A stretch of 64,000 bases of DNA from Brevundimonas nasdae (GCF_016654005.1 NZ_JAEPWN010000001.1:372001-436000); one strand, 5' to 3'. Shown: positions 17,380-27,895, numbered from the stretch's first letter. Notes: a model not told the origin generated them from the letters alone. Program-made: numbers and translations.

Positions 17380-18387
17380 TTACAGGAACTTCGCCATCAC
17401 CAGGGCCGTGTCGGCCATGCGGGTCGCGAAGCCCCATTCGTTGTCGTACCAGCTCAGCACGCGGGCCAGCTTGCCGTCGACGACCTGGGTCTGGGGCAGG
17501 GCGGCGGTGGAGGAGGCGGCGATGTGGTTCAGGTCGCTGGACACCAGCGGATCCGTCGTCGTGAACAGGACGCCCTTCATGGGACCGTCGGCGGCGGCCT
17601 GAAGCGCGGCGTTGATCTCGTCCACGTTCACGTCACGGGCGGCGACGACCTTCAGGTCCACGACCGAGACGTTCGGGGTCGGGACGCGGATGGACGAGCC
17701 GTCCAGCTTGCCCTTCAGTTCCGGCAGGACCAGGCCCAGGGCCTTGGCGGCGCCGGTGGAGGTCGGGATCATCGACAGGGCGGCGGCGCGGCCCCGGTAA
17801 AGATCCTTGTGCATCGTATCCAGCGTCGGCTGGTCGCCGGTGTAGGCGTGGATGGTGGTCATATAGCCGCGCTCGATGCCGAACAGGTCGTTCAGCACCT
17901 TGGCCACCGGGGCCAGGGCATTGGTGGTGCACGAACCGTTCGAGACGACGATGTCGTCGGCGGTCAGGGTTTCGTGGTTGACCTTGAAGACGATGGTCTT
18001 GTCAGCGCCGTCAGCCGGGGCCGAAACCAGCACGCGCTTGGCGCCCGCCTTCAGGTGAGCCGAGGCCTTCTCCTTGGAGGTGAAGATGCCGGTGCATTCG
18101 AAGGCGATGTCCACCTTCAGTTCGGCGTGCGGCAGGTTGGCCGGATCGCGTTCCGCCGTGACCTTGATCTTGCCCGTGCCGACGTCGATCCAGTCTTCGC
18201 CCGAGGTCACCGTGCCGGGGAAGCGGCCGTGCACCGAATCGTAGCGGAACAGGTGAGCGTTGGTCTCGACCGGGCCCAGATCGTTGATCGCCACGACCTC
18301 GATGTCCGTGCGGCCATGTTCGACGATGGAACGCAGAACTAGGCGGCCGATGCGGCCGAAACCATTGATGGCGACGCGAACGGTCAT
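17380..18387 (-). CDS. gap: Glyceraldehyde-3-phosphate dehydrogenase, type I
   Basis: A 335-residue NAD-dependent enzyme making 1,3-bisphosphoglycerate. The Rossmann start is [17 protein letters not shown]; the active-site Cys153 lies in [13 protein letters not shown]; the C terminus has [16 protein letters not shown]. The open frame extends 23 codons upstream, but ATG at 18387, with GGAG upstream, is the family start. It is the first gene of gap-pgk-fba and is divergent from the ilv leader. The space between them (18388-18630) must hold both promoters; none is clear. Confidence 0.96.
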   Translation of the reverse strand: MTVRVAINGFGRIGRLVLRSIVEHGRTDIEVVAINDLGPVETNAHLFRYDSVHGRFPGTVTSGEDWIDVGTGKIKVTAERDPANLPHAELKVDIAFECTGIFTSKEKASAHLKAGAKRVLVSAPADGADKTIVFKVNHETLTADDIVVSNGSCTTNALAPVAKVLNDLFGIERGYMTTIHAYTGDQPTLDTMHKDLYRGRAAALSMIPTSTGAAKALGLVLPELKGKLDGSSIRVPTPNVSVVDLKVVAARDVNVDEINAALQAAADGPMKGVLFTTTDPLVSSDLNHIAASSTAALPQTQVVDGKLARVLSWYDNEWGFATRMADTALVMAKFL

Positions 18388-18630
18388 GGGGAGGCTCCTC
18401 TGAGTGGTGGTTTTATCGTTGGCCGTTTCAATGACCGCGAGCGCCGCGTGTTTCAACCCCGAGGACGTAACATCGGGCGATCAACTGTTACGCCGAGGGC
18501 TGTTGCGGCAAGAAACACCCCGTCAGGCGATGTTTTTGGCGGATGGGGCAAAAATCTTGCTCAAGCGGGTTGCGCCGTACCGGCCGGTGTGGTTTCTTGC
18601 CGTCAGAACAGGGAGCCACCCGTGGCCACA

Positions 18631-18774
18631 ATGACGCGCGCAATGATGAAGGGACGCACCGCGAAGGCGGTGGCGGTCGCTCGCGCGCCGACGGTGTTCG
18701 ACGCCCGACTCGTACTCATTCTCACCGTACTTATTGGCCTGCTTACGCAAGCGGCGTGGATGCACGCGACCTGA
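18631..18774 (+). CDS. ilv leader peptide (branched-chain-rich, attenuator control)
   Basis: A 47-codon frame with ATG at 18631 and TGA at 18772-18774. Residues 27-38 read RLVLILTVLIGLL after Arg26: ten of the twelve codons after it are Leu, Ile or Val (18709-18744). This is the hallmark of a leader peptide whose translation senses charged Leu, Ile and Val tRNAs. It is followed 30 bp later by a strong terminator hairpin and then by ilvD. Attenuation of ilv genes is established in enterics and was reported for Caulobacter ilvBN; this copy precedes ilvD. There is no other plausible role for such a peptide. Confidence 0.88.
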   Translation: MTRAMMKGRTAKAVAVARAPTVFDARLVLILTVLIGLLTQAAWMHAT

Positions 18775-18833
18775 CCTAAACGCACTCAGGATCGCCCGGC
18801 ACCACCCCGCTACCGAAAGGAAGCGGGGTTTTT
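18751..18833 (+). promoter_or_regulatory. Transcription attenuator: alternative antiterminator and terminator stems
   Basis: Terminator: 18804-18811 (ACCCCGCT) pairs with 18822-18829 (AGCGGGGT), capped by CC-GAAA-GG, then a T run at 18829-18833. Antiterminator: 18751-18759 (GCGGCGTGG) can pair with 18802-18810 (CCACCCCGC), eight of nine pairs, which uses the 5' arm of the terminator. The antiterminator 5' arm lies just after the Leu/Ile/Val codons of the leader. A ribosome stalled on them leaves it free; one that reaches the stop at 18772 covers it and lets the terminator form. Confidence 0.82.
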
Positions 18834-18864
18834 CGTGCTTGGTGGTTCGAAATGAACTGGACCG

Positions 18865-20604
18865 ATGACGCAAGATTCTACCTCTGAACCCAGGAAGCCG
18901 AACGCGCGCAGCGCCTCGGTCACGGCTGGCCCCAACCGGGCGGCGGCGCGGTCCTATCTGCGCGCCGCAGGCATGCAGGACGCCGACTTCGACAAGCCGA
19001 TGATCGGCATCGTCAACACCTGGTCGACGGTCACCCCGTGCAACATGCACCTGGACCGCCTGGCCAAGGACGTGCGCGCAGGCGTCATCGCGGCGGGCGG
19101 CTATCCGGTCGATTTCAACACCATCGTCGTCACCGACGGCATCTCGATGGGCACGCCGGGCATGAAGGCCTCGCTGATCAGCCGCGAAGTCGTCGCCGAC
19201 TCCATCGAACTGGCCATCGAGGGGCACCAGTTGGACGGCGTTGTCTGCATCGTCGGTTGCGACAAGACGATCCCGGCGGCGGCCATGGCCCTGGCGCGGA
19301 TGGATATCCCCGGCCTGGTCTATTACGGCGGCACCATCCTGCCGGGCGTCATCGGCACCAAGGAAGTCTCGGTTCAGGAAGTGTTCGAGGCCATCGGCGC
19401 GCATTCGGCGGGCACGCTGGACGACGCAGGCCTGAAGGCGGTCGAAAGCGCGGTCTGCCCCGGCGCCGGCGCCTGCGGCGGCCAGTTCACCGCCAACACC
19501 ATGGCCATGGCCTTGTCGGTCATGGGCATCAGCCCGATGGGCGCCAACGATGTTCCGGCCGTCGATCCGAACAAGGGCGCGGAAGGCGAGCGTTGCGGCC
19601 GCATCATCGTCGAGCGTGTTCTGGCTGGCGACAACGCCCGCAAATACATCACCAAGGCCAGCCTGAAGAACGCCGCCGTCGCGGTCTCCGCCTCGGGCGG
19701 ATCGACCAATGCGGTCATGCACCTGACGGCCATCGCCGCCGAGGCGGGTGTCGATTTCGGCGTGGAGGACTGCCACCAGGCCTGCATCGAGGCGCCGGTC
19801 ATCTGCGACCTGAAGCCGGGCGGCCGGTTCCTGGCCTCGCACCTGTTCGCGGCGGGCGGCACGCGTCTGGTCACGCAACGCATGGCTGAGGCGGGCAAGA
19901 TCGTCGACACCCCGACCGTCACCGGCCGCAGCCTGTTCGAAGAAGCCGCTGACGCCGAGGAGGCTCCGGGCCAACTGGTTGTCACCAGCTTCGACGCCCC
20001 GGTCATGGCGCGCGGCAGCTACGCCGTCATCTATGGCGATGTCGCCCCCGAAGGCGCGGTCATCAAGCTGACCGGCCACAAGGTCGATGTCTTCGAAGGC
20101 CCGGCCTGCGTCTTCGACAGCGAGGAGGACGCCTTCCACGCTGTTCAGGACGGCACGGTCGGCGAAGGCGATGTCATCATCATCCGCTACGAAGGGCCCA
20201 AGGGCGGTCCCGGCATGCGCGAGATGCTGCAGGTCACCGCCGCCTTAAAGGGCCGCAAGATCGACAACGTCGCCCTGCTGACGGACGGTCGCTTCTCGGG
20301 CGCCAGCTACGGCTTCGTCGCCGGGCATGTTTCGCCGGAAGCCGCTGTCGGCGGACCGATTGCACTCATTCGCGATGGTGACCGCATCACCATCGACGTC
20401 ACCAACCGCCGGATCGACGTCAATGTCGATCTGGCGACGCGCCGGGCGGGCTTTACGCCCCACGTAGTTCGTCCGGCGCGAGGTGTTTTCGCCAAGTACC
20501 GCGCCTCTGTCGCCTCGGCGGCCCAAGGCGCAGTCACCATTCCCAACCCGCCGCCGGCTCAAATCCCGGCATCAAGCAAAAAACCCGCTGCTCAGGACGC
20601 CTGA
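18865..20604 (+). CDS. ilvD: Dihydroxy-acid dehydratase
   Basis: A 579-residue Fe-S enzyme dehydrating dihydroxy-isovalerate and dihydroxy-methylvalerate to the 2-keto acids. Cluster Cys residues lie in VTPCNMHL, VGCDKTIPAAAM and PGAGACGGQFTANTM; the C-terminal motif is LLTDGRFSGASYGF. It is the first enzyme gene after the attenuator, starting at ATG 18865. A short out-of-frame ATG ORF (18852-18887) overlaps the start. ilvC follows after 3 bp, so the genes are translated as one unit. Confidence 0.97.
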   Translation: MTQDSTSEPRKPNARSASVTAGPNRAAARSYLRAAGMQDADFDKPMIGIVNTWSTVTPCNMHLDRLAKDVRAGVIAAGGYPVDFNTIVVTDGISMGTPGMKASLISREVVADSIELAIEGHQLDGVVCIVGCDKTIPAAAMALARMDIPGLVYYGGTILPGVIGTKEVSVQEVFEAIGAHSAGTLDDAGLKAVESAVCPGAGACGGQFTANTMAMALSVMGISPMGANDVPAVDPNKGAEGERCGRIIVERVLAGDNARKYITKASLKNAAVAVSASGGSTNAVMHLTAIAAEAGVDFGVEDCHQACIEAPVICDLKPGGRFLASHLFAAGGTRLVTQRMAEAGKIVDTPTVTGRSLFEEAADAEEAPGQLVVTSFDAPVMARGSYAVIYGDVAPEGAVIKLTGHKVDVFEGPACVFDSEEDAFHAVQDGTVGEGDVIIIRYEGPKGGPGMREMLQVTAALKGRKIDNVALLTDGRFSGASYGFVAGHVSPEAAVGGPIALIRDGDRITIDVTNRRIDVNVDLATRRAGFTPHVVRPARGVFAKYRASVASAAQGAVTIPNPPPAQIPASSKKPAAQDA

Positions 20605-20607
20605 CCC

Positions 20608-21621
20608 ATGGCCATCACCATCTACACCAACGACGACATCAAGCCGGGCGCCATCGCCGGTCAGCGCATCGCCATCATCGGCTATGGCTCGCAAGGCCGC
20701 GCCCACGCCCAGAACCTCCGCGACAGCGGCCATGACGTGATCGTCGGCGTCCGCGAAGGCGGCACGGGCTGGAAGCACGCCACCGCCGACGGCCTGCCGA
20801 CCGCCGAACCGGCTGAAGCCGTCAAGGGCGCGGACATCATCGCCATCCTGACCCCGGACATGATCCAGGGTGAAGTCTATCGCGACGTCATCGAACCGAA
20901 CGCCAAGGAAGGCTCGGCCCTGCTGTTCGCCCATGGCTTCTCGATCATCTATGAGCGCATCACGCCGCGCCCCGACATGGATGTCATCCTGGTCGCGCCG
21001 AAGGGCCCGGGCGATCTGGTCCGCCGCGAGTTCCAGCGCGGTCGCGGCGTGCCGTCGCTGTTCGCCATCGAAAAGGACGTCACGGGCAAGGCGCGCGACC
21101 GCGCCATGGGCTACGCCAAGGGCAACGGCGGCGCGACCGGCGGCCTGCTGGAGACCACCTTCCGCGAAGAGACCGAGACCGACCTGTTCGGCGAACAGGC
21201 CGTTCTGTGCGGCGGCGCCAAGGAACTGGTCATCCAGGGCTTCAACACCCTGGTCGAGGCCGGCTACCAGCCCGAGATCGCCTATTTCGAATGCCTGCAT
21301 GAGCTGAAGCTGATCGTGGACCTGTTCTACGAAGGCGGCATCTCCAAGATGCACCACTTCATCTCGGAAACGGCCAAGTACGGCGCCGTCGCCAGCGGCC
21401 CGCGCGTCGTCACCGAAGAAACCAAGGCCCGCATGAAGACCATTCTGGACGAGATCCAGGACGGCACCTTCGCGCGCAACTGGATCGCCGAAAACGAGGC
21501 CGGCAAGCCGCAGTACGAAGCCTGGCTGAAGGCGGACCGCGAAAGCCAGATCGAACAGGTCGGCGCGCGTCTGCGTGAACGCATGGCCTGGCTGAACACG
21601 CCCAAGTCCGAAGCGGCCTGA
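20608..21621 (+). CDS. ilvC: Ketol-acid reductoisomerase (class I)
   Basis: A 337-residue NADP-dependent enzyme that isomerises and reduces acetolactate or acetohydroxybutyrate. The Rossmann motif is [17 protein letters not shown]; metal-binding acid residues lie in [12 protein letters not shown] and [14 protein letters not shown]. Length matches the short class I form. It is 3 bp after ilvD and 19 bp before ilvB. Confidence 0.97.
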   Translation: MAITIYTNDDIKPGAIAGQRIAIIGYGSQGRAHAQNLRDSGHDVIVGVREGGTGWKHATADGLPTAEPAEAVKGADIIAILTPDMIQGEVYRDVIEPNAKEGSALLFAHGFSIIYERITPRPDMDVILVAPKGPGDLVRREFQRGRGVPSLFAIEKDVTGKARDRAMGYAKGNGGATGGLLETTFREETETDLFGEQAVLCGGAKELVIQGFNTLVEAGYQPEIAYFECLHELKLIVDLFYEGGISKMHHFISETAKYGAVASGPRVVTEETKARMKTILDEIQDGTFARNWIAENEAGKPQYEAWLKADRESQIEQVGARLRERMAWLNTPKSEAA

Positions 21622-21640
21622 GCCCAGACCTAAAGACCGG

Positions 21641-23368
21641 ATGACCCAGATGACCGCCGTCGCCTTCAAACCCTCTGCCGAGGCCGCCCAGTCCGGCGCC
21701 CGCCTGCTGGTCTCCACCCTGGAGCAGTTGGGCGTAGAGGTGGTGTTCGGTTATCCGGGGGGGGCGATCATGCCCATCTATGACGCCCTGGCCGGTTCCA
21801 AGCTGCAGCACTATCTGTGCCGCCACGAACAGGGCGCCGCCTTCGCCGCTGACTCCTACGCACGGGTCAGCGGCAAGGTCGGGGTCTGCATGGCGACCTC
21901 GGGACCGGGCGCGACCAATCTGGTCACCGGCATCGCCAACGCCATGCTGGATTCCGTTCCGATGGTCTGCATCACCGGCAATGTCGCCCAGGGTGTCATG
22001 GGCACGGACTCGTTCCAGGAAGTCGACATCCTGGGCGTCACCCTGCCGCTGGTGAAACACTCCTACCTGGTCCGTCACGCCGCCGACATTCCGGCGATCA
22101 TCCAGGAGGCCTTCCATATCGCCCGTTCGGGCCGTCCGGGGCCGGTCCTGATCGACCTGCCCAAGGATGTTCAGTTCGAATTGACCAGCGAGCCGCGCGG
22201 CCTGCATCTGCCCAACGAGATCGCCGTCGCCGAACCTTCGGTCATCGCCGAGGCCGAGGCCGCCATCCGGGCTGCGCGTCGTCCGGTCCTGTACGTCGGC
22301 GGCGGCGCCAAGATCTCGGGCGCGGTCGAGGCGGTTCGGGAGTTCGCGGCCCTGACCGGCATTCCGCAGGTTTCGACCCTGAACGCCCTGGGCTCGATCC
22401 CGACGGGGCAGGACAATTATCTGGGCATGCTGGGCATGCACGGCACGCCTGCCGCCAACGAGGCGGTTCAGGGCTCGGACCTGCTGATCGTCGTCGGCGC
22501 CCGGTTCGATGACCGCGCCACCGGCAAGCTGGCCGAGTTCGCGCCCGAGGCCGGCGTCATCCATTTCGACATTGATCCGTCCGAGATCGGCAAGCTGCGT
22601 TCCGTCGCTGTCGGCGTCGTCGGCGATCTGAAGCCCAATCTGGAGGCGCTGAACCGGCGTCTGGCCGATGGTCCCGCCATCGAGGTTTCGGCCTGGGCCG
22701 ATCAGTGGCGCGCGCGCTCCGCCGAGACGCAAGTCCGCTATGACGCGCCGGGCGACAAGGTTTATGCGCCGGCTCTGCTGAACGAACTGTCGCGCCTGGC
22801 TGGTCCGGGCTTCATCGCCGCCTGCGACGTCGGCCAGCATCAGATGTGGGTCGCCCAGCACTGTGAATTCTCGCGTCCTGAAGCGCACATCACCTCGGGC
22901 GGTCTGGGTTCGATGGGCTTTGGCCTGCCTGCGGGCATCGGCGCCAAGCTGGCCGAGCCGGACGCCGTGGTCGTGACCATCACGGGCGACGGCGGCGTGA
23001 TGATGAACATTCAGGAACTGGCCACGGTCAACCGCTTCAATATTCCCCTGAAGATCCTGCTGCTGGACAATTCTCGCCTGGGCATGGTGCGCCAGTGGCA
23101 GGAGTTCTTTTTCGAGCGGAACTTCTCCGAGGTCGACCTGTCCGACAACCCGGACTTCGTGAAGGTCGCCGAAGCCTTCGGCATCGAGGCCTTCCGCATT
23201 GAACGCCGCGATCAGGTGACGGCGGGCCTGGAGCGGCTGCTGGCCGCCGAGGGACCGATCCTGGCCCACGTCATTATCGATCCCGCCGAAAACGTCTGGC
23301 CGCTGGTGCCGCCGGGCAAGAACAACGCGCAGATGATGCATGCTGCAACCGCTGAAGGAGAACTGTGA
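21641..23368 (+). CDS. ilvB: Acetolactate synthase large subunit
   Basis: A 575-residue thiamine diphosphate enzyme joining two pyruvates (or pyruvate and 2-ketobutyrate). The catalytic Glu lies in CRHEQGAAFAADSYAR; the cofactor motif is TGDGGVMMNIQELATV with LLLDNSRLGMVRQWQ. The FAD region is in the middle. Its TGA overlaps the ATG of the next gene (GTGATG at 23365-23370), implying coupled translation of the two subunits. Confidence 0.96.
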   Translation: MTQMTAVAFKPSAEAAQSGARLLVSTLEQLGVEVVFGYPGGAIMPIYDALAGSKLQHYLCRHEQGAAFAADSYARVSGKVGVCMATSGPGATNLVTGIANAMLDSVPMVCITGNVAQGVMGTDSFQEVDILGVTLPLVKHSYLVRHAADIPAIIQEAFHIARSGRPGPVLIDLPKDVQFELTSEPRGLHLPNEIAVAEPSVIAEAEAAIRAARRPVLYVGGGAKISGAVEAVREFAALTGIPQVSTLNALGSIPTGQDNYLGMLGMHGTPAANEAVQGSDLLIVVGARFDDRATGKLAEFAPEAGVIHFDIDPSEIGKLRSVAVGVVGDLKPNLEALNRRLADGPAIEVSAWADQWRARSAETQVRYDAPGDKVYAPALLNELSRLAGPGFIAACDVGQHQMWVAQHCEFSRPEAHITSGGLGSMGFGLPAGIGAKLAEPDAVVVTITGDGGVMMNIQELATVNRFNIPLKILLLDNSRLGMVRQWQEFFFERNFSEVDLSDNPDFVKVAEAFGIEAFRIERRDQVTAGLERLLAAEGPILAHVIIDPAENVWPLVPPGKNNAQMMHAATAEGEL

Positions 23369-23619
23369 TGACTGACACCATCCACATCCAGATCGACCGG
23401 GCCGACGGCTCGCTTCAGCGTCTCATCGGTCTGGTGGAGCGCCGTGGGTTCCACATCGACGGCATCAACATGGCCGATGAAGGCGACTTCCGCCGCATCG
23501 CCCTGACGGTCCGCAGCCGCGACGCCGCCCGCAGCACGGACAATCTGGGCCGCCAGATCGACCGCCTGTTCGGCGCTCGCCGCATCGGCAACGACATGAT
23601 CCAGTCCGAGGCCGCCTGA
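23368..23619 (+). CDS. ilvN: Acetolactate synthase small (regulatory) subunit, short IlvM-like form
   Basis: An 83-residue protein that is a single ACT domain (IHIQIDRADGSLQRLIGLVERRGFHIDGINM). The usual alphaproteobacterial IlvN/IlvH is about 160-185 residues with a second C-terminal domain; that domain is missing here. The size is like E. coli IlvM (87 residues), which pairs with IlvG and gives a valine-resistant enzyme. The stop is followed by an ordinary gap, with no hint of a frameshift that would restore a longer protein. Start ATG 23368 overlaps the ilvB stop. Confidence 0.88.
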   Translation: MTDTIHIQIDRADGSLQRLIGLVERRGFHIDGINMADEGDFRRIALTVRSRDAARSTDNLGRQIDRLFGARRIGNDMIQSEAA

Positions 23620-23680
23620 TCGCGGCCTCGCGGCGCTCCTTCATCGAGCGCCAACCCAAGAAGTAAGAAGGAAGACGTGC

Positions 23681-24640
23681 ATGCAGCCGCTGGCTGAGAA
23701 CATCTGGGTCAATGGCGAACTGACGCCGTGGGCCGACGCCAAGATCCACGTCATGAGCCATGCGCTCCATTACGGCACCTCGGTGTTCGAAGGCATCCGC
23801 GTCTATGACACGCCCAACGGCCCGCGCGGCTTCCGCCTGCGCGAGCACGTCCGCCGCCTGTTCGACAGCGCCCGCATCTATCATATCCAACTGCCCTACA
23901 CTGAGGACGAGCTGGTCGAAGCCTGCAATCTGGTGGTGCGGACCGAGGGGCTGCGTTCGGCCTATATCCGCCCCATCGCCTTCCTGGGCCAGTGCGGCAT
24001 GGGCGTGACGCCACAGCCGCAGAACATGAACGTCGACATCGCCATCGCCGCCTTCACCTGGGGCGCCTATCTGGGCGAAGAGGCGCTGGAGAAGGGCGTG
24101 GACGCCTGCGTCTCCAGCTGGAACCGCACCGCGCCGAACACTACGCCGTCGGCGGCCAAGGCAGGCGGCAACTACCTGTCCTCATATCTGATCGGCCGTG
24201 AGGCCCGCGTTGGCGGCTTTGGCGAAGGCATCGCCCTGGGCGTCGATGGGCGTCTGTCCGAAGGGGCGGGCGAGAACCTGTTCGTGGTCAAGGACGGAAA
24301 GGTCATGACCCCGCCCGCTGCCAACTCCATCCTGATGGGCATTACGCGCGACAGCGTCATCAAGCTGGCCAAGGCCCAAGGGTATGAGGTCATCGAACAG
24401 GCCATGCCGCGCGAAGCCCTGTACCTGGCCGACGAAATCTTCATGACCGGCACCGCCGCAGAGATCACGCCGGTGCGTTCGGTCGACGGCATCACCACCC
24501 GGGCCGCAGGGCCTGGCCCGGTGACCAAAGCGATCAACAACGCTTTCCGCGGCCTGTTCACGGGCGAGACGCCGGACACCTTCGGCTGGCTGGAGCCGAT
24601 TGACGCGCCCGCAGAGAAACGGACGCCTGAATATGCCTAA
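23681..24640 (+). CDS. ilvE: Branched-chain amino acid aminotransferase
   Basis: A 319-residue class IV PLP transaminase making the final step to Val, Ile and Leu. Motifs are [15 protein letters not shown], the lysine region [26 protein letters not shown] and the C-terminal [19 protein letters not shown]. It follows the small subunit after 61 bp; its stop overlaps leuC by 8 bp. AAGGAAG precedes the ATG at 23681. Confidence 0.96.
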   Translation: MQPLAENIWVNGELTPWADAKIHVMSHALHYGTSVFEGIRVYDTPNGPRGFRLREHVRRLFDSARIYHIQLPYTEDELVEACNLVVRTEGLRSAYIRPIAFLGQCGMGVTPQPQNMNVDIAIAAFTWGAYLGEEALEKGVDACVSSWNRTAPNTTPSAAKAGGNYLSSYLIGREARVGGFGEGIALGVDGRLSEGAGENLFVVKDGKVMTPPAANSILMGITRDSVIKLAKAQGYEVIEQAMPREALYLADEIFMTGTAAEITPVRSVDGITTRAAGPGPVTKAINNAFRGLFTGETPDTFGWLEPIDAPAEKRTPEYA

Positions 24641-26048
24641 GACCCTGTTCGACAAGGTCTGGGACGCCCACGTCGTGCGGTCGGAAACGGCCGAGACGCC
24701 GGGGGTTCTGTATATCGACCTGCACCTGGTCCACGAAGTCACCAGCCCGCAGGCGTTCAGCGAGATCGAGGCGCGCGGCCTGAAGGTGCGTCGCCCCGAC
24801 CGCACCTATGCGACCCTGGACCACTCGACCCCGACCCTGCCTGCGGGGCTGAACGGCCTGAAGCCCTATGTCACCGCCCAGGCCGAGGCCCAGGTGCACA
24901 CGCTGGAGCGCAACTGCGCCGCCCACGGGGTGCGTCTGGCCGGTTGGGATTCTGATGATCGCGGCGTGGTCCACGTCATGGGGCCGGAACTGGGCCTGAC
25001 CCAACCGGGCATGACGGTCGTCTGCGGCGACAGCCACACGGCGACGCACGGCGCCTTCGGTGCGCTGGCCTTCGGCATCGGCACCTCGGAAGTCGGCCAT
25101 GTGCTGGCGACGCAGTGCCTGTTGCAGCGCAAGGCCAGGTCCATGCGCGTGACCGTGACCGGGCGACTGCAGCCCGGTGTGTCGGGCAAGGATGTCGCCC
25201 TGGCCGTCATCGCCGCCATCGGGTTCGGCGGCGGCACCGGCTATGTCATAGAATATGCGGGCGAGGCGGTGCGGTCGCTGGACATGGAAGGGCGCATGAC
25301 CCTGTGCAACATGTCCATCGAGGCCGGTGCGCGTGCGGGCATGATCGCCCCCGACCAGACGACCATCGACTGGCTGCGCGGACGCAAGAATGTCCCGGCG
25401 GATTATGAGGCGGCGGCGGCTGAGTGGCTGACGCTGGCGACCGATCCCGGCGCGGTCTTCGACAAGGAGGTCGTGTTGGACGGCGCGGCCATCCGTCCGA
25501 TGGCGACCTGGGGCACGACCCCGGACGCAGGCGCGCCCATCGGTTCGCCGGTGCCGCAGCCCCAGTCGGATTCCGACCGCAAGGCCATCGCCTATATGGG
25601 CTTCACCGCAGGCGAGGCGACGACCAACCAGCCGGTGGACGTGGTCTTCATCGGCTCCTGCACCAATGGCCGTCTGCCTGACCTGCGCGCCGCCGCCGAG
25701 GTGCTGCGCGGCCGCAAGGTGAAGCCGGGCCTGCGGATGCTGGTGGTGCCCGGTTCGGAGGCTGTGCGTCGCGACGCCGAGGCCGAAGGTCTGCACGAGG
25801 TCTTCATCGCCGCCGGGGCCGAATGGCGCATTCCCGGCTGTTCGATGTGCATCGCCATGAACGGCGATGTGGTGGCGCCGGGGCAACTGGCCGTCTCGAC
25901 CTCCAACCGCAATTTCGAAGGGCGTCAGGGCAAGGACGCTCGCACCATTCTGGCCAGCCCCGCCACGGCGGCGGCGACGGCGGTGGCGGGCGTGCTGACC
26001 GACCCGCGCGTCTTCCTGCGTGAGACGATAGGAGCGCAAAATGTCTGA
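24633..26048 (+). CDS. leuC: 3-isopropylmalate dehydratase large subunit
   Basis: A 471-residue aconitase-family protein. Cluster cysteines are in GSCTNGR and CSMC; the start [15 protein letters not shown] is typical. With LeuD it isomerises 2- to 3-isopropylmalate. The open frame extends to 24600, but ATG 24633 is the family start and overlaps the ilvE stop. It overlaps leuD by 8 bp at 26041-26048. Confidence 0.96.
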   Translation: MPKTLFDKVWDAHVVRSETAETPGVLYIDLHLVHEVTSPQAFSEIEARGLKVRRPDRTYATLDHSTPTLPAGLNGLKPYVTAQAEAQVHTLERNCAAHGVRLAGWDSDDRGVVHVMGPELGLTQPGMTVVCGDSHTATHGAFGALAFGIGTSEVGHVLATQCLLQRKARSMRVTVTGRLQPGVSGKDVALAVIAAIGFGGGTGYVIEYAGEAVRSLDMEGRMTLCNMSIEAGARAGMIAPDQTTIDWLRGRKNVPADYEAAAAEWLTLATDPGAVFDKEVVLDGAAIRPMATWGTTPDAGAPIGSPVPQPQSDSDRKAIAYMGFTAGEATTNQPVDVVFIGSCTNGRLPDLRAAAEVLRGRKVKPGLRMLVVPGSEAVRRDAEAEGLHEVFIAAGAEWRIPGCSMCIAMNGDVVAPGQLAVSTSNRNFEGRQGKDARTILASPATAAATAVAGVLTDPRVFLRETIGAQNV

Positions 26049-26625
26049 GCCGTTCCAGGTTTTGACGTCGAGGACGGTCACGCTCAGCCAGGCCAATATC
26101 GACACTGACCAGATCATCCCGGCCCGCTTCCTGACCACCACGACCCGCGAGGGGCTGGGCAAGGCGGCCTTCTATGACTGGCGCTATGAGGGCGATGGAT
26201 CGGAAAAGCCCGAGGCCATCCTGAACCGCATCGACCCGGCTGAGCATCGCATCCTGCTGGCCGGAAAGAATTTCGCCTGCGGCTCGTCGCGCGAACATGC
26301 GCCCTGGGCCCTGTACGACTATGGGTTCCGGGCGGTGATCTCGACCGAGATTGCTGACATTTTTACATCGAATGCGCTGAAAAACGGCCTGCTGCCCATC
26401 GTGGTCAGTCAGGCGGTTTGGGACGATCTGGCGTCGCAGCCGGATCAGCCCGTGACGATCGACCTTCAGGCGAACGAGATCCGGCGCGGCAATGCGCTGC
26501 CCGTGCCGTTCGGGGTCGAATCCTTCGCCCGTCAGTGCCTGCTGGACGGGGTGGACACCCTGGGCTGGCTGCAATCAAACCTGCCTGAGATCGAAGCGTT
26601 CGAGCGTTCGAGAGAGACCATCTGA
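26041..26625 (+). CDS. leuD: 3-isopropylmalate dehydratase small subunit
   Basis: A 194-residue swivelling-domain subunit: [27 protein letters not shown] and [11 protein letters not shown]. It completes the LeuCD enzyme. It starts inside the leuC end, and its TGA overlaps the leuB ATG (TGATG), so leuC, leuD and leuB are translated in series. Length is normal. Confidence 0.96.
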   Translation: MSEPFQVLTSRTVTLSQANIDTDQIIPARFLTTTTREGLGKAAFYDWRYEGDGSEKPEAILNRIDPAEHRILLAGKNFACGSSREHAPWALYDYGFRAVISTEIADIFTSNALKNGLLPIVVSQAVWDDLASQPDQPVTIDLQANEIRRGNALPVPFGVESFARQCLLDGVDTLGWLQSNLPEIEAFERSRETI

Positions 26626-27731
26626 TGACCAACGCCGCCCCCAAGACCTATAATGTCGTCCTGCTGCCCGGCGACGGCGTCGGCCCCGAAGTGACCAGCG
26701 CCGCGCGCAGCGTGCTGTCGGTCATCGGCGACTTCTACGGCCACGTCTTCAACTTCTCCGAACACCTGATCGGCGGCGCGGCCATCGACGCCACGGGCGA
26801 CCCTCTGCCGGATGCGACGCGCGAGGCCTGCCTGGCCGCTGACGCCGTATTCCTGGGCGCTGTCGGCGGACCCAAGTGGGATGGCGGCAAGCGCCGTCCC
26901 GAGGAAGGTCTGCTGGCCATCCGCAAGGCGATGGGCCTGTTCGCCAACCTGCGTCCGCTGCAGGTTTCGCCCGTCCTGGCGCACCGTTCGCCGCTGAAGA
27001 AGGAGATCGTCGAAGGCGTCGATCTGATCGTCTTCCGCGAACTGACCGGCGGCGTCTATTTCGGCAAGAAGACGCGCGACGAAAAGGGCGCCACGGACCT
27101 GTGCGAATATACGGTGGTGGAGATCGAGCGCGTCGCCCGCGCCGCCTTCCAGACCGCCCAGCAGCGTCGCGGCAAGGTCACCTCGGTCGACAAGGCCAAT
27201 GTGATGGAGACCAGCCGCCTGTGGCGCGAGGTCGTGACCCGCATCCACGCAGAGGAATACCCCGAGATCACCCTGGAGCACGCCCTGGTCGACTCCATGG
27301 CCATGCACCTGATCCGCAAGCCGCGCGAATATGACGTCATCCTGACCGAGAATATGTTCGGCGACATCCTGTCGGACGAGATTTCGGTTCTGGGCGGCTC
27401 CATCGGCCTGCTGCCGTCGGCCTCGCTGGGTACGGAAGGGCCGGGCCTGTTCGAACCGATCCACGGGTCGGCGCCGGACATCGCCGGGCAGGACCTGGCC
27501 AATCCGATCGGCGGCATCCTGTCGGCGGCCCTGCTGCTGCGCCACAGCCTGAAGCTGGAAGACGAGGCGGACGCCATCGAAGGCGCCGTCGCCGCCGTGC
27601 TGGCGTCAGGCGCCGTCACCGCTGATCTGGGCGGCGAACTGGGGACGCGGGCCGCTGCGGACGCCGTCATCGACGCTCTGCGCGCCATCCACTGGGCGGC
27701 GGCGCATCGGGTGCAGATGCACTGGGCGTAA
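26625..27731 (+). CDS. leuB: 3-isopropylmalate dehydrogenase
   Basis: A 368-residue NAD-dependent beta-decarboxylating dehydrogenase. Motifs are [19 protein letters not shown], the metal-binding [17 protein letters not shown], then [21 protein letters not shown]. It makes 4-methyl-2-oxopentanoate, the keto acid that IlvE converts to leucine. It is the last gene of the ilv-leu superoperon and is followed by a terminator. leuA and ilvA are not in this window. Confidence 0.97.
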   Translation: MTNAAPKTYNVVLLPGDGVGPEVTSAARSVLSVIGDFYGHVFNFSEHLIGGAAIDATGDPLPDATREACLAADAVFLGAVGGPKWDGGKRRPEEGLLAIRKAMGLFANLRPLQVSPVLAHRSPLKKEIVEGVDLIVFRELTGGVYFGKKTRDEKGATDLCEYTVVEIERVARAAFQTAQQRRGKVTSVDKANVMETSRLWREVVTRIHAEEYPEITLEHALVDSMAMHLIRKPREYDVILTENMFGDILSDEISVLGGSIGLLPSASLGTEGPGLFEPIHGSAPDIAGQDLANPIGGILSAALLLRHSLKLEDEADAIEGAVAAVLASGAVTADLGGELGTRAAADAVIDALRAIHWAAAHRVQMHWA

Positions 27732-27798
27732 AGGCGGCGAACGAGGGCCGAATTTCTGACCCTCAAGCGCGGCTATTGGCGCCACAAAATATCGAGAA

Positions 27799-27839
27799 GA
27801 GATCGCATAATCGCATGATTGTGCGATCTCTTTAATTTT
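27799..27839 (+). terminator. Terminator of the ilv-leu superoperon
   Basis: GAGATCGCA (27799-27807) pairs with TGCGATCTC (27822-27830). The inner part AATC/GATT extends the stem to about 14 pairs around a GCAT loop. TTTAATTTTA follows at 27831. It lies 67 bp after leuB and ahead of amtB, and is AT-rich against a GC-rich background. Confidence 0.75.
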
Positions 27840-27895
27840 ACTGATGACGGGTGCAAGAAAATTGCGCCGTTTACGTCATGCCCCCTTGCGCAGTT

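Noticed and set aside
17204..18865. CRISPR array or tRNA/rRNA genes
   Set aside because: Here and across the window no regular repeat-spacer pattern or tRNA/rRNA-like stretch was seen; the repeats found are single palindromic elements.
18852..18887. 11-codon ORF overlapping the ilvD start
   Set aside because: No Shine-Dalgarno and no residue pattern; the branched-chain-rich leader further upstream explains the control better.
18523..20139. 538-codon minus-strand frame over ilvD
   Set aside because: It is the GC-biased shadow of ilvD, with low-complexity Arg/Asp/Gly content and no family motif; the plus strand has a complete enzyme.
21410..23341. 643-codon minus-strand frame over ilvC/ilvB
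   Set aside because: Antisense shadow of two well-conserved enzymes; no start signal and no recognisable domains.
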